Of a stretch of DNA of 64,000 nt, positions 54,601-63,923 are shown piece by piece; the first letter of the stretch is position 1; each line of letters opens with the position of its first letter. Position numbers and translations under genes: made by a program. The notes below the pieces were generated by a model, which saw nothing but the letters and a program-made list of their open reading frames with translations, did not search any database and had not been told where the DNA came from. The stretch is from the NCBI GenBank assembly GCA_965249005.1, contig CBDFLD010000020.1, positions 124,001 through 188,000 of the forward strand. Direction: 5' to 3'. Source of the stretch: CBDFLD01 sp965249005. Its GTDB lineage: Bacteria > Acidobacteriota > UBA6911.

Positions 54601-55965
54601 ATGGCGACTCAACCCACTCCCGCACCGGGGTCCGGCCTGACTGCAGTTTTGGCTGCACGGGTGGTTGGATCGAAATGGGACGATCTCGAGGACGATATTT
54701 CGGAACGGGTCAAGCAGTGTCTGCTCGACTGGATCGCGGTCACGGTGGCCGGCGCCTCAGAGCCGCTCGTTCGGATTCTCGTCGATGAGATAGCCGACCG
54801 AGATTCCAAATCCGCAGCCAGTCTCATCGGGCACCCCATTTCTGTTTCTCCCCTTTCCGCGGCGCTGATCAATGGCGCGGCTTCCCATGCGCTGGATTAC
54901 GACGACGTCCACATTGCTATTCTGGGTCACCCCTCGGTGGCCATCATGCCCGGTCTGTTGGCGCTGGCGGAGACCCGTCGCGCATCGGGAAGGAAGCTCA
55001 TTACCGCGTTCCATGCGGGCTATGAGACGGCCTGTCGTGTGGGCTCCTTCGTGGCCCCCAGCCACTACGGACGCGGATTCCACGCCACCGCCACAGTCGG
55101 ATCGTTTGGCTCGGCTGCGGCCTGCGCCCATCTGTTGGGCCTCGATGTGGAAAAGACAGCCCAGGCGTTCGGCATTGCCGGGACCCAGGCGGCCGGTTTG
55201 AAATCGATGTTCGGGACGATGTGCAAGCCACTCCACGCGGGAAAGGCAGCACAGAACGGACTTATGGCAGCGCTGCTGGCCAGCCGAGGATTCGATAGTC
55301 GTACCGACGTTCTGGAATGCGACCAAGGTTTCGCTTCAACCCAGAGTGAGACGGCCAACGCCGAGGCGGCGCTTGCCAGCCCGCCCGAGGGATACCATCT
55401 GAGATCGAACCTCTTCAAGTACCATGCCGCATGCTATCTGACCCATGCGGCCATCGAATGCGGACGTCAACTGCGCGAGCGCTACGACATCAAGCCCGGG
55501 GGCATCGTTCGAGCAGTCCTGCGCGGGCATCCCACCCTCGACTCGGTTTGCAACGTTGCGTGCCCTGAGAGCGGGCTCCAGGCGAAGTTCAGTCTCCGCC
55601 TGACCACAGCAATGGCTTTGGCCGGGTTCGACACCGGTGCACTCACTACCTACAACGACAAGATCTGTGCCGATCCAGATCTGGTCACCCTGCGCGACAG
55701 GATCGAGGTAGAGTTCGTCTCAGGTTGGCCTCAAACGAAATGCGAACTGATCCTGACTTTCGAAGATGGTACCGAAAAGACGACCACTCACGATTCCGGC
55801 ATCCCGGCGCGGGACTTGAGCGCTCAGGGGAAGAGGCTGTCGGCCAAGTTTCACGTTCTGGTGGACCCGCTGCTCGGAGCGAAACGGAGCCAAGAAGTGG
55901 AGTCGCTGATCGGCCGCTTGGAAGAGTTGGACAGCCTGGATCCATTGCTGCAGCTGTGCTGTTGA
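54601..55965 (+). CDS. MmgE/PrpD-family protein
   Basis: 454 residues. Family blocks DWIAVTVAGASEPLVRILVDE, INGAASHALDYDDVH, ALAETRRASGRKLITAFHAGYETACRVG and LGLDVEKTAQAFGIAGTQAAGLKSMFGTMCKPLHAGKAAQNG. The family includes 2-methylcitrate dehydratase, cis-aconitate decarboxylase and iminodisuccinate epimerase, so its substrate is a tricarboxylic-like acid. Last gene of the operon, 46 bp after the dehydrogenase. Repeat copy 4 starts right after its stop. Confidence 0.92.
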   Translation: MATQPTPAPGSGLTAVLAARVVGSKWDDLEDDISERVKQCLLDWIAVTVAGASEPLVRILVDEIADRDSKSAASLIGHPISVSPLSAALINGAASHALDYDDVHIAILGHPSVAIMPGLLALAETRRASGRKLITAFHAGYETACRVGSFVAPSHYGRGFHATATVGSFGSAAACAHLLGLDVEKTAQAFGIAGTQAAGLKSMFGTMCKPLHAGKAAQNGLMAALLASRGFDSRTDVLECDQGFASTQSETANAEAALASPPEGYHLRSNLFKYHAACYLTHAAIECGRQLRERYDIKPGGIVRAVLRGHPTLDSVCNVACPESGLQAKFSLRLTTAMALAGFDTGALTTYNDKICADPDLVTLRDRIEVEFVSGWPQTKCELILTFEDGTEKTTTHDSGIPARDLSAQGKRLSAKFHVLVDPLLGAKRSQEVESLIGRLEELDSLDPLLQLCC

Positions 55966-56100
55966 GCTATCAGCGCTGACTGGCGCAACGCGCCAGTCGC
56001 TTGGGGACGTAACTGCGCCGCGCACCGTGAAAAAACGTGGTTTTTGACGATTTGCTAGGTTACACGCATAGCAGCAGATCTGCGAGCAGTTACTTAAGAG
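55966..56100 (+). repeat. Nested-palindrome intergenic repeat, copy 4 (diverged)
   Basis: Hairpin at 55978-55998: GACTGGCGC/GCGCCAGTC. Compared with the other copies, C-to-T in one arm and G-to-A in the other preserve pairing. Interior: GAAAAAACGTGGTTTTTGACGATTTGCTAGG...CATAGCAGCAGATCTGCGAGCAGTTACT, parallel to the other copies. Confidence 0.88.
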
Positions 56101-56280
56101 CTATCAGCTATCAGCGTCCGACCGGCGCGACGCGCCGGTCACTTGGTAAAGTAACTGCACTGCACAGCCTGAAAAACGTGGTTCTTGGCGATTTGCTAAG
56201 TTACACATATAACAGCAGATCCGCGAGCAGTTACTGGAGAGCTTTCGGCAGCTGACAGCTGATGGCTATTGAGCTATAAT
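56101..56280 (+). repeat. Nested-palindrome intergenic repeat, copy 5
   Basis: Tandem with copy 4. Hairpin at 56120-56140 (arms GACCGGCGCG and CGCGCCGGTC), outer inverted pair AGTAACTGC...GCAGTTACT, and heptamer tracts at both ends (CTATCAG CTATCAG; GCTGACA GCTGATG). About 135 bp are near-identical to copy 2. It sits between the MmgE/PrpD and otsA genes. Confidence 0.9.
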
Positions 56281-56387
56281 CAGCAGCTGTTACCTGCCTG
56301 AAGCGATGGGGTAACGTCACCGCAAGGGCCGCTGCTCACAACCCCTATCCGTCCCTTACGATCCTAGCAGTCGGAACCAGAGGCGCC

Positions 56388-57908
56388 ATGACCCAGAAAA
56401 CCCGAGAGAAAGTTCCCTCGCTCGTGGTCGTTTCGAACCGCCTGCCCTACAACGTACCGTTCAAACAAGGGGGGCGGCCCCCGAAGCGGAACGTAGGTGG
56501 GCTCGTCAACGCGGTGGAGCCGATCCTCGTTGCCATGGGCGGCCGCTGGGTGGGATGGGACGGGTCCCATCTTCGTTCCGGCGAAGCCGTATCGACGGCC
56601 CTGGCAAACCCGCAGGCCTACCGGACACCGAGCGGGATAGACCTCTATGGTGTGCCACTGAGCGACAACGACGTGCGCCACTTTTATCATGGCTTTGCCA
56701 ACCGGGCGCTGTGGCCCCTGTTTCACGTCTTTCCAGGAAAGTCCAATTTCGCCTTGGAGGACTATTCAGCCTACGCGATGGTCAACCGAAGGTTTGCACA
56801 GATCGCTCTATCGCTGGCAGGATCCCCGTCGACACCCAATACACGGATCTGGGTCCACGACTTTCACTTGATGCTCGTTCCTTATTTTCTCCGTGAGGCT
56901 GGTTTTCAGGGACAGATCGATTTCTTTCTCCACATCCCGTTTCCGCCTCTTGAAGTCTTCAAGGCGTTACCCTGGCGTGAGGAGCTGTTGCGAGGACTAC
57001 TCGCGTCCGATTCCATTGCTTTTCACGTTAAGCTCTATAGAGACAACTTCGTTGTGACCGCCAGCGAACTCCTGAAAGCGAAGACAAAATCGACAAGAAC
57101 GCTCGGTGTGAAGCAGTTGCAACACAAAACGGGAAAGACGTCCGTTAGCGTCGTTCCCATTGGAATCGACGTCGGGGACTTCGAGAGGATTGCTTCTTTG
57201 CCGCAGGTCGAGAGCCGCATGCGCCGAATGAAGGAATCCTATCGTGACTGCAAGATTCTCTTCGCCATCGACCGCTTGGACTACACCAAAGGAATCAAAG
57301 AACGCCTCAATGCCGTGGAGTGGTTTTTGACCAAGCATCGGGAGGCGCTGCGGAAGGTGACGTTTCTCCAAGTGGTCGTACCGAGCCGCCACCAAGTGGC
57401 GGAGTATCGATCGTTGAAGCGGGATATCGACCGGGAAGTGGGACGAATCAACGGAAGACTGGGACGCGAGGGTTGGGTGCCGATTCACTACAGGTACGTC
57501 GCGCTCGAGCGGTACGAGCTGGTCGCTTGCTATCGCGCCGCCGACGTGGCGCTGGTCACGCCTCTGCGCGACGGCATGAACATGGTGGCATCGGAGTTTG
57601 CGGCCTCACGGATTGATGAGGACGGCATCCTGATTGTCAGTGAATTTGCCGGCGTGGCGGAACACGCCCCGGGCGCAATCCTCGTGAACCCATACAACAA
57701 AGAAGGTTTCGCGAACGCAATTGCCAACGCACTGAACATGAGTCCCAAAGAAAGAAACATGAGGATGTGCGCACTACGCGCCGAGGTGCGACGAAACCCC
57801 GTATCGCAATGGGCCGAGAGATGTCTCGGTTTCGACCGCCTCGAACATTACGAGAAGACAACTCAGCTCCAGTTCGAAGGGAATGCGACCGAGCACTGGA
57901 CGGTGTGA
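56388..57908 (+). CDS. otsA: Trehalose-6-phosphate synthase (GT20)
   Basis: 506 residues. GT20 motifs: VSNRLPY, NVGGLVNAVEPIL, WVHDFHLMLVPYFLREAGFQGQIDFFLHIPFPPLEVF, FHVKLYRDNF, DRLDYTKGIKERLNAVEWFL and LRDGMNMVASEFAASR. It joins UDP-glucose (or related NDP-glucose) with glucose-6-phosphate. The phosphatase gene otsB is not adjacent, and I do not see it elsewhere here. Convergent with the esterase gene by 4 bp. Confidence 0.95.
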   Translation: MTQKTREKVPSLVVVSNRLPYNVPFKQGGRPPKRNVGGLVNAVEPILVAMGGRWVGWDGSHLRSGEAVSTALANPQAYRTPSGIDLYGVPLSDNDVRHFYHGFANRALWPLFHVFPGKSNFALEDYSAYAMVNRRFAQIALSLAGSPSTPNTRIWVHDFHLMLVPYFLREAGFQGQIDFFLHIPFPPLEVFKALPWREELLRGLLASDSIAFHVKLYRDNFVVTASELLKAKTKSTRTLGVKQLQHKTGKTSVSVVPIGIDVGDFERIASLPQVESRMRRMKESYRDCKILFAIDRLDYTKGIKERLNAVEWFLTKHREALRKVTFLQVVVPSRHQVAEYRSLKRDIDREVGRINGRLGREGWVPIHYRYVALERYELVACYRAADVALVTPLRDGMNMVASEFAASRIDEDGILIVSEFAGVAEHAPGAILVNPYNKEGFANAIANALNMSPKERNMRMCALRAEVRRNPVSQWAERCLGFDRLEHYEKTTQLQFEGNATEHWTV

Positions 57909-57912
57909 ACCG

Positions 57913-59508
57913 CTAGTTGAAACCCTTGCGGCGGTGCTGGGCGAAGAATTCGAGCGAGGCTGCCAGCGGCCTTCGAAATATGCGGTGGCCGCCGCCTGCG
58001 ATTTCGCGGTGTTCGAAAGTCATTCCCAGTTCCCTCATCTTGGCCACCATGGCTCTCGAGTGTTCGACAGGTACGGTGGCATCGGCATCTCCGTGGCTGA
58101 CGATGACCGGGATGTGCCGAAGGCGCTCCCAGTCTATTTCGTTCGGGACGACCCCGGCGCTCATCGGTGCGATCGCGGTCCAGATCTCCGGATGCAGGTT
58201 GGCCAGAGTCCAGGTGCCGCCTCCTCCCATCGAAACTCCCATCAGATAGATACGGTTTTCGTCGATGCGATACTCCGATCGGACCGTGGCTAGTACCTGT
58301 AGCACATCCTGCTCGCTCAACTGTGCGATGCGGCGCCTGAATGCGCCAAAGGAAACTCCTTGGGCACGGACTCGCCCGTAGCCACCGCTGGGCCGGTAAC
58401 CCATCGGAGAAACGACGACGTATCCTCGCTTTTCGGTCTCGGTTTTCAGGAGACCGTTCATGACATCCATCATGGTGTCATCCGTCCCTCCGTTTCCATG
58501 CAGCATCACGATGAGCGGGAACGGCCTTGTGCCGTCGTAGGTTGCCGGTACGTTGATCCGATAGGGCATGATCTCATCCGCCTCTTCGAACCAGTAGTGA
58601 CGTTTTTGATCCCCGACGGCGCGATAGACCGGATCGTGACCTTCCTTCAGTTGCTGCAGTAGCTCCTCCGCCGCGCCGATGCCAGAAAGGAAATCGTAAT
58701 CTCGAGCCTCGACTTTTCTCAGGTTGACTCGTAAGGCTAAGTCGAACGGGTAGCGGATGGAAGCCTTTGCGCCCTCGTGACCCCTGATATCCTGCAGCTG
58801 ACGGGTGACATTCTCCCGACGCGCGTCGAAACCTGGAATTACCCAGATCGAGGTCGACAAGCGCCGAAGGTGGCGACCCCCTTCGTGGATCTCGAGTTGC
58901 ACTCGATGGCTCCCGGGACTGCACCCGTCGAGGTCCACAGGGAGGGAGTAAGGCTGATCACGAAAATTAGTGGCGTACGCCTGGTCCGTGCCGAGTTCTT
59001 TCGCGGTCGCCGGATCCGACACGTCGCGAAAGGTTGCCTGTATGCTCAATGGTAGGTCAGGCTCGTAGGATGAAGCGTAAATCTGCTCCAGACGCACGAT
59101 CAGAGGTCGGCTTGGATCCAACACCGTCATATCGGTCCGCAAGACCAGCGAGCGCCAATAGTCGTCCCGCGGCGACCATTCTCGGCCCACGATCTTTGCC
59201 AGGGCACGAAAAAGCCAACGCGAGGTCTTACCCATCTCACCCGCGCTATAGTGCGCCTCCGCCTTGCGGACGAGCTCGTTCACCGCAGCTTGGATCTCCG
59301 GTGAGGGCTTCTTGGCGTCGAGGGCCCGACGAATGGTCCCTGGCAACTGCTCTGGTTGGACGTTGTCCTGCTCCAGCCTTTCCTCAGGAGGGGTCTGACT
59401 CAATCCTGGTGGCGCCAGCGCGATGCATAGCAGGGCCAAGGTAAGAAGGTTGCGGAGCGAGGGAACAAGGTTACTCGAACTGGAAAGAATGCCTGACTGT
59501 CGATTCAC
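57913..59508 (-). CDS. Secreted alpha/beta-hydrolase (polyhydroxybutyrate-depolymerase/esterase type)
   Basis: 531 residues with signal peptide ending in LSQT. A helical N-terminal domain (about 40-290, degenerate repeats) precedes the hydrolase domain: nucleophile elbow GVSMGGGGTW, HGDADATVP (Asp) and GGGHRIF (His). The oxyanion region is LHGNGGTDD. A likely esterase or depolymerase for extracytoplasmic substrates. Confidence 0.88.
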   Translation of the reverse strand: MNRQSGILSSSSNLVPSLRNLLTLALLCIALAPPGLSQTPPEERLEQDNVQPEQLPGTIRRALDAKKPSPEIQAAVNELVRKAEAHYSAGEMGKTSRWLFRALAKIVGREWSPRDDYWRSLVLRTDMTVLDPSRPLIVRLEQIYASSYEPDLPLSIQATFRDVSDPATAKELGTDQAYATNFRDQPYSLPVDLDGCSPGSHRVQLEIHEGGRHLRRLSTSIWVIPGFDARRENVTRQLQDIRGHEGAKASIRYPFDLALRVNLRKVEARDYDFLSGIGAAEELLQQLKEGHDPVYRAVGDQKRHYWFEEADEIMPYRINVPATYDGTRPFPLIVMLHGNGGTDDTMMDVMNGLLKTETEKRGYVVVSPMGYRPSGGYGRVRAQGVSFGAFRRRIAQLSEQDVLQVLATVRSEYRIDENRIYLMGVSMGGGGTWTLANLHPEIWTAIAPMSAGVVPNEIDWERLRHIPVIVSHGDADATVPVEHSRAMVAKMRELGMTFEHREIAGGGHRIFRRPLAASLEFFAQHRRKGFN

Positions 59509-59748
59509 TATGACTATGCTCCGTTGTTCGGGTATTGCTCTGACTCGACTCTGAGCTTGTTTTGACCTTACATGGATCCCTCGCGAGATGTCAAAGTCTA
59601 AGATGGCTCCATAGTAGTTCCGGGGATTGGTTCTTGATCCTGGCTTGGCTGCAGCCTATATTGGGCTCATTCTCGCTACATCGTATCCTACCGCTTACCG
59701 CTCTCCGCTTTACGCATGAGCACGCGGCGCGAGGGAAACGATCCAAGA

Positions 59749-61284
59749 ATGGCGACTATGTGGACTGCGGTGAACTCGAAGTGTTGGCAGGCAGCGAACT
59801 TGTTTTTCTTGATGAGTGTTGCGGCTTGCGGGGAGCGGTCGGGCTCGCCGACTGCGGGGCTCGGGGACCTGACGCACGCCCAGGGAGAGATGGCCGGGGA
59901 GGTCGGTCCCAGGAGTGCCATCCTTCAATCGCGTCTCACGCGCGGACACCCTCCATTTCACGGAGAAGTCCCAGGCTTTCCCGGGGTCGCTCGCTTCGAG
60001 ATTTCGACGGCTTCCGATTTTGTCGACTCGTTTATGACGGAATGGCTCATGGCCGCACCCGAAACAGATTATGTCGTCAAAGACCGGGTGGCGGGGCTCG
60101 AACCGGGTACCCGGTATCACTACCGGCTTCAATACGGTCGCACGAAGGACGCGCTCGCTGTGGGTCCGGCTCGAACGTTTCGGACACTGTACGGAGCGGA
60201 CCGCGATGCGAAGGTGTCCTTCGTCGTCGTGACCGGAATGAGCTATTATCCGTTTCAGGCTCTGTACGACGGGCCTGACAAGGCATTGGGGTACCCCGCG
60301 CTGGACACCATTGTTGGATTGCGACCAGACTTCTTCATCGGGACCGGAGACAACGTTTATTACGACGTTCCGTCCACGGGTGAAAACACTCCCGCCCGCC
60401 ACCGAGCTCCCGCGGCCAAAACAGCGTCGCAGATGCGTGCGAAATGGCACGAGCAATTCGTCCAGCCGCGTTTCGTCGAACTTTTCGCCGAAGTGCCCAC
60501 CTATTGGGAAAAGGACGATCACGACTATCGTTACAACGACTGTGACAACACTTCGGATCAAGAGCCCCTTCCGGATCTAGGAAGGAGGATCTTCCGGGAG
60601 CAGGTTCCCATCGTCGATCCGGACGACAGTGACCCGAAAACCTACCGGACGCATCGCGTGAGTCGGTTGCTGCAGATCTGGTTGACCGAGGGACGCGACT
60701 ACCGCAGTCCAAACATGATTGCGAACACTCCTGCAAAGACCCTCTGGGGAGTAGAGCAAAAGGAGTGGTTGAAGCGCACACTATTGGCAAGTGATGCCGT
60801 CTTCAAGGTGCTGGTTTCCCCGACGCCGATGATCGGGCCCGACGATTTTCACAAGAAGGGTCCCTCGAACCCCGGCGACGATGATTTCAAGCGTGACAAT
60901 CATTCCAATCCCAAAGGGTTCTCCCACGAGCGCGACGAGTTCTTCGGCTGGCTCGAAGAAAACGAATTGCTCGACAACCGCTTCTTCATTGTTTGCGGAG
61001 ACCGTCACTGGCAGTATCATTCCATCTCACCCAACGGGGTTGAGGAGTTCTCTTGCGGTGCTCTGACGGATTCAAACTCACGTCTGGGACTGAGCCCGGG
61101 AGATCCCGAATCGAACGACCCGCAGGCCGAGATTCGACAACCCTACACGCAGCAGGTAAACTCTGGCGGATTTCTGAAAGTTGCCGTCTTACCAACCGAA
61201 GGTGCCCACCCGGGGCAAATCGAATTCACCTGGTTCGATGAGCACGGGGAAAAGTTGCACGGTGTGACGAGGGCCCCAAAATAG
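59749..61284 (+). CDS. PhoD-like phosphatase lipoprotein
   Basis: 511 residues from ATG 59749 (other ATGs at 59716 and 59758). Lipobox SVAAC. A fibronectin-like N-terminal domain leads to the PhoD-type metal centre: FIGTGDNVYYD, WEKDDHDYRYNDCDN, TPMIGPD and FFIVCGDRHWQYHS. Hydrolyses phosphate mono- or diesters with metal ions. No adjacent phosphate genes. Confidence 0.9.
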   Translation: MATMWTAVNSKCWQAANLFFLMSVAACGERSGSPTAGLGDLTHAQGEMAGEVGPRSAILQSRLTRGHPPFHGEVPGFPGVARFEISTASDFVDSFMTEWLMAAPETDYVVKDRVAGLEPGTRYHYRLQYGRTKDALAVGPARTFRTLYGADRDAKVSFVVVTGMSYYPFQALYDGPDKALGYPALDTIVGLRPDFFIGTGDNVYYDVPSTGENTPARHRAPAAKTASQMRAKWHEQFVQPRFVELFAEVPTYWEKDDHDYRYNDCDNTSDQEPLPDLGRRIFREQVPIVDPDDSDPKTYRTHRVSRLLQIWLTEGRDYRSPNMIANTPAKTLWGVEQKEWLKRTLLASDAVFKVLVSPTPMIGPDDFHKKGPSNPGDDDFKRDNHSNPKGFSHERDEFFGWLEENELLDNRFFIVCGDRHWQYHSISPNGVEEFSCGALTDSNSRLGLSPGDPESNDPQAEIRQPYTQQVNSGGFLKVAVLPTEGAHPGQIEFTWFDEHGEKLHGVTRAPK

Positions 61285-61336
61285 CGCTGACTGCGACAGC
61301 CCCGGGTGCGGCAACAAGACAAAGGGAAGGATACCG

Positions 61337-62094
61337 ATGGTGGATTTTAGCTTGAATGGAAAGGTGGCGCTTGTCACCGGTGCGAGCCGGGGTATTGGAG
61401 AAGCCATTGCACAGGGTTTCGCCGAAGCCGGTGCCAAGGTGGTTCTTTGTGCCAGAAAACAAGAAGGGCTCGACGCCGTGGCTGGCAAGATCACGCAAGC
61501 TGGAGGCGAAGCGATTCCTGTAGCTTGTCACACCGGTAAGACCGAGGCCGTTGATGCCCTGTTCGAGAGAATTCAAGCCGACCATGGCAGACTCGACATC
61601 TTGGTCAACAATGCGGCAACCAACCCGTACTTCGGTCCTGCGGTCGACATACCCGAAGGGGCGCTCGACAAGACCATCGAGGTCAATATCAAAGGCTACT
61701 ATCTGACCGCGCAACGGGCGGCAAAGATGATGATCGAGAGCGGCTCCGGGTCGATCGTCAACATTGCCTCGATCGCCGGGATCACCCCGGGGCCGTTCCA
61801 AGCCATCTATTCGATGACGAAGGCCGCTGTGATCAACATGACAAAGGCATTTGCGAGGGAGCTTGGTTCCAAGGGAATCCGAAGCAACGCGATTGCTCCC
61901 GGAGTGGTCGAGACACGCTTTCCAAGATGCTGATCGACACGCCGGAGATCTACAAGCAGGTCATCCAGCAGATTCCGATGAAACGTCACGCACAACCAAG
62001 CGAGATCGTGGGAGCGGCCCTTTACCTGGCGTCCGATGCCTCGAGCTTCACGAGTGGATCGGTGATTGTTTGCGACGGCGCCGCCACGGCGTAA
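61337..62094 (+). pseudogene. SDR-family oxidoreductase with a one-base deletion near the 3' end
   Basis: Reads normally from ATG 61337: GxxxGxG cofactor loop TGASRGIGEAIAQG, NNAATNPYFGP and the catalytic YSMTKAAVINMTKAF. After NAIAPGVVETRF the frame ends early (PRC-stop at 61931-61933). In the +1 frame the expected C-terminus continues (SKMLIDTPEIYKQVIQQIPMKRHAQPSEIVGAALYLASDASS...) and stops at 62092-62094. One base is missing in the run after CGC near 61915. Real lesion or sequencing error in a T/C run; the protein would otherwise be about 252 residues. Confidence 0.88.
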
Positions 62095-62113
62095 CTCACC
62101 CGAAGGAGGTACC

Positions 62114-63784
62114 ATGAAAGACCTTGCCGGGCACTTCGCGTGGATCGCACTCGTTCTTTTGTCCTTCGGATGCAGCGAGACGCACGAACACCCGCCAACG
62201 CCCTCGTCATCATTGCCGGCCCCTTTCATCGCTGGGCACGGCTTTCACGGTATCCACGGTCTGACTTTCGATTCCGAGGACCAGCTCTACGTCGGCAGCG
62301 TCATGGGGCAGAGCGTGTATCGGGTCGACCGGGAAACCGGAGCATCTCAAACCGTTCTTTTTCCTCCTCTCGGAATGGCAGACGATCTGGAGTTCGACTC
62401 CGACGGGACCTTGGTCTGGACCTCCTTTATTCTCGGGAAGGTTCATGCGCGCAAAAAAAACGAAAGTGAGATTCGCGAATTGGCGTCGGGGCTACTCGGC
62501 ATCAATTCGCTGGCCTTCAAGCAGGATGGCCGGCTGTTCGCGACCCAGGTCTTTTTGGGAGATGCTCTCTACGAAATCGATCTCGAGGGCAAAGCTCCGC
62601 CACGGAAGATCCTGGAAGATATTGGCGGCCTGAACGGTTTCGATTTCGGTCCGGATGGGTTCCTTTACGGGCCCCTCTGGTTCAAGGGACAGGTCGCGCG
62701 GGTGAACGTCGACACGGGGGAGCTCTCCGTGGTCGCCGATGGTTTCCAGATTCCGGCCGCGGTCAACTTCGATTCCAAGGGAAACCTCTGGGTTCTGGAT
62801 TCCGCGCGGGGAGAGGTCATACAGCTGGATTCCGAGACCGGAGAGCGGAAGCGTGTCTTTGCTCTGAAGACCTGCATGGACAACTTGGCCTTCGACTCTG
62901 CAGATCGGCTGTTCGTGACGGTCATGGCTGAAAACGCGATCTATGAGCTCGACACGGAGACGGGCGATGTCCGGACTGTCAAGGAGGGGCAACTGGGAGT
63001 CCCGGCGGATCTGGCTATCTGGGGTGAGTCGGGCGGAGAGACTCTGTATGTGGCCGACACCTTTGTCTTGCGAGCTATCAATCTCGAAACGCGGCAGGTC
63101 GTGGATTTGAGTCGCTTCGTCGAGGATGAGCTCGAGTATCCGTTTGGCATCGACGTTTCGGAGAGTTTTGTATACACGGCCTCATGGTTTTCCGGGACCA
63201 TCCAGAAGTTGGATCGCAAGACTGGAGAGATCCTGGACACCCTTCACGGTTTCACCACACCTTATGATGTTCTGGAGCTCGAAGATGGGAGCTTGTTGGT
63301 TGCCGAGATGATGGCTTCTCGCTTGTCCCGCGTCACGGGCCCGTCTTCGAACAGCGAGCAGGTCCGGGAAACGATTGCGTCTGAGCTGAACGGACCAACG
63401 TCGCTGGTCGATGCCGGGGGTGGCGCCGTGTATGTGACTCTTTCTTCCGAGGGGAGTATTGCCCGGGTCGATCTCGATTCGCGGGAAGTGGAATCCATTG
63501 TTTCCGGGCTAGTGGGCCCCGAGGGAATGGCCCTGGCGCCCGATGGACGATTGGTTGTGGCCGAGGTGGGTCAGAGCCGTATCCTGGCTATTGATCCGGC
63601 CACCGGGGAGCAGGAGGTAGTGGCCTCGAACGTTCCGATCGGACTCCGGTTCCCTGAGGGCCAACCCTTCGTGGGGCTATCCACCGGGGTGGCCGTTTCG
63701 CCAGCCGGGGACGTCTTTTTCTCGTCCGACCTCGAGGATGCCATCTATTCGGTGCCGTTGGGCTCGACGTCCAGGCATCATTGA
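62114..63784 (+). CDS. NHL/SMP-30-type beta-propeller lipoprotein
   Basis: 556 residues from ATG 62114, GGAGG site nine bases before. Lipobox LSFGC. Repeats of the form FDSEDQLYVGSVMGQSVYRVDRETG, about ten blades, alternate between NHL-like and gluconolactonase-like patterns. Predicted exported binding or hydrolytic protein; no catalytic metal residues were assigned. The SDR gene upstream and the MFS gene downstream are in the same direction. Confidence 0.85.
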   Translation: MKDLAGHFAWIALVLLSFGCSETHEHPPTPSSSLPAPFIAGHGFHGIHGLTFDSEDQLYVGSVMGQSVYRVDRETGASQTVLFPPLGMADDLEFDSDGTLVWTSFILGKVHARKKNESEIRELASGLLGINSLAFKQDGRLFATQVFLGDALYEIDLEGKAPPRKILEDIGGLNGFDFGPDGFLYGPLWFKGQVARVNVDTGELSVVADGFQIPAAVNFDSKGNLWVLDSARGEVIQLDSETGERKRVFALKTCMDNLAFDSADRLFVTVMAENAIYELDTETGDVRTVKEGQLGVPADLAIWGESGGETLYVADTFVLRAINLETRQVVDLSRFVEDELEYPFGIDVSESFVYTASWFSGTIQKLDRKTGEILDTLHGFTTPYDVLELEDGSLLVAEMMASRLSRVTGPSSNSEQVRETIASELNGPTSLVDAGGGAVYVTLSSEGSIARVDLDSREVESIVSGLVGPEGMALAPDGRLVVAEVGQSRILAIDPATGEQEVVASNVPIGLRFPEGQPFVGLSTGVAVSPAGDVFFSSDLEDAIYSVPLGSTSRHH

Positions 63785-63790
63785 GGCAAA

Positions 63791-63870
63791 CAGGGATCGT
63801 GTCGGTCCGGCTGACAGACAGGGATTATGTCAGCCCGGCTGACAGATAGGGATTATGTCAGTCCGGGACG
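63791..63870 (+). repeat. 28-bp tandem repeat with internal palindrome (about 2.8 units)
   Basis: Units start at 63791, 63819 and 63847, consensus CAGGGATTATGTCAGCCC + GGCTGACAGA. Each contains an 8-bp inverted pair TGTCAGCC/GGCTGACA. It lies between the propeller stop and the MFS start, so it may terminate the first or regulate the second. Confidence 0.85.
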
Positions 63871-63923
63871 GGTGCCGAATTTGCTTTTGCGCGCACCTGG
63901 GTAGCGGAAAACACAGGAAACTC

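Noticed and set aside
59540..59570. Possible solo end of the IS3 element
   Set aside because: Only about 15 bases agree, without the inner ACCC.GTT..CTTGGACAC part.
63791..63870. CRISPR array
   Set aside because: The units are contiguous 28-bp tandem copies with no spacers, and no cas gene is present.
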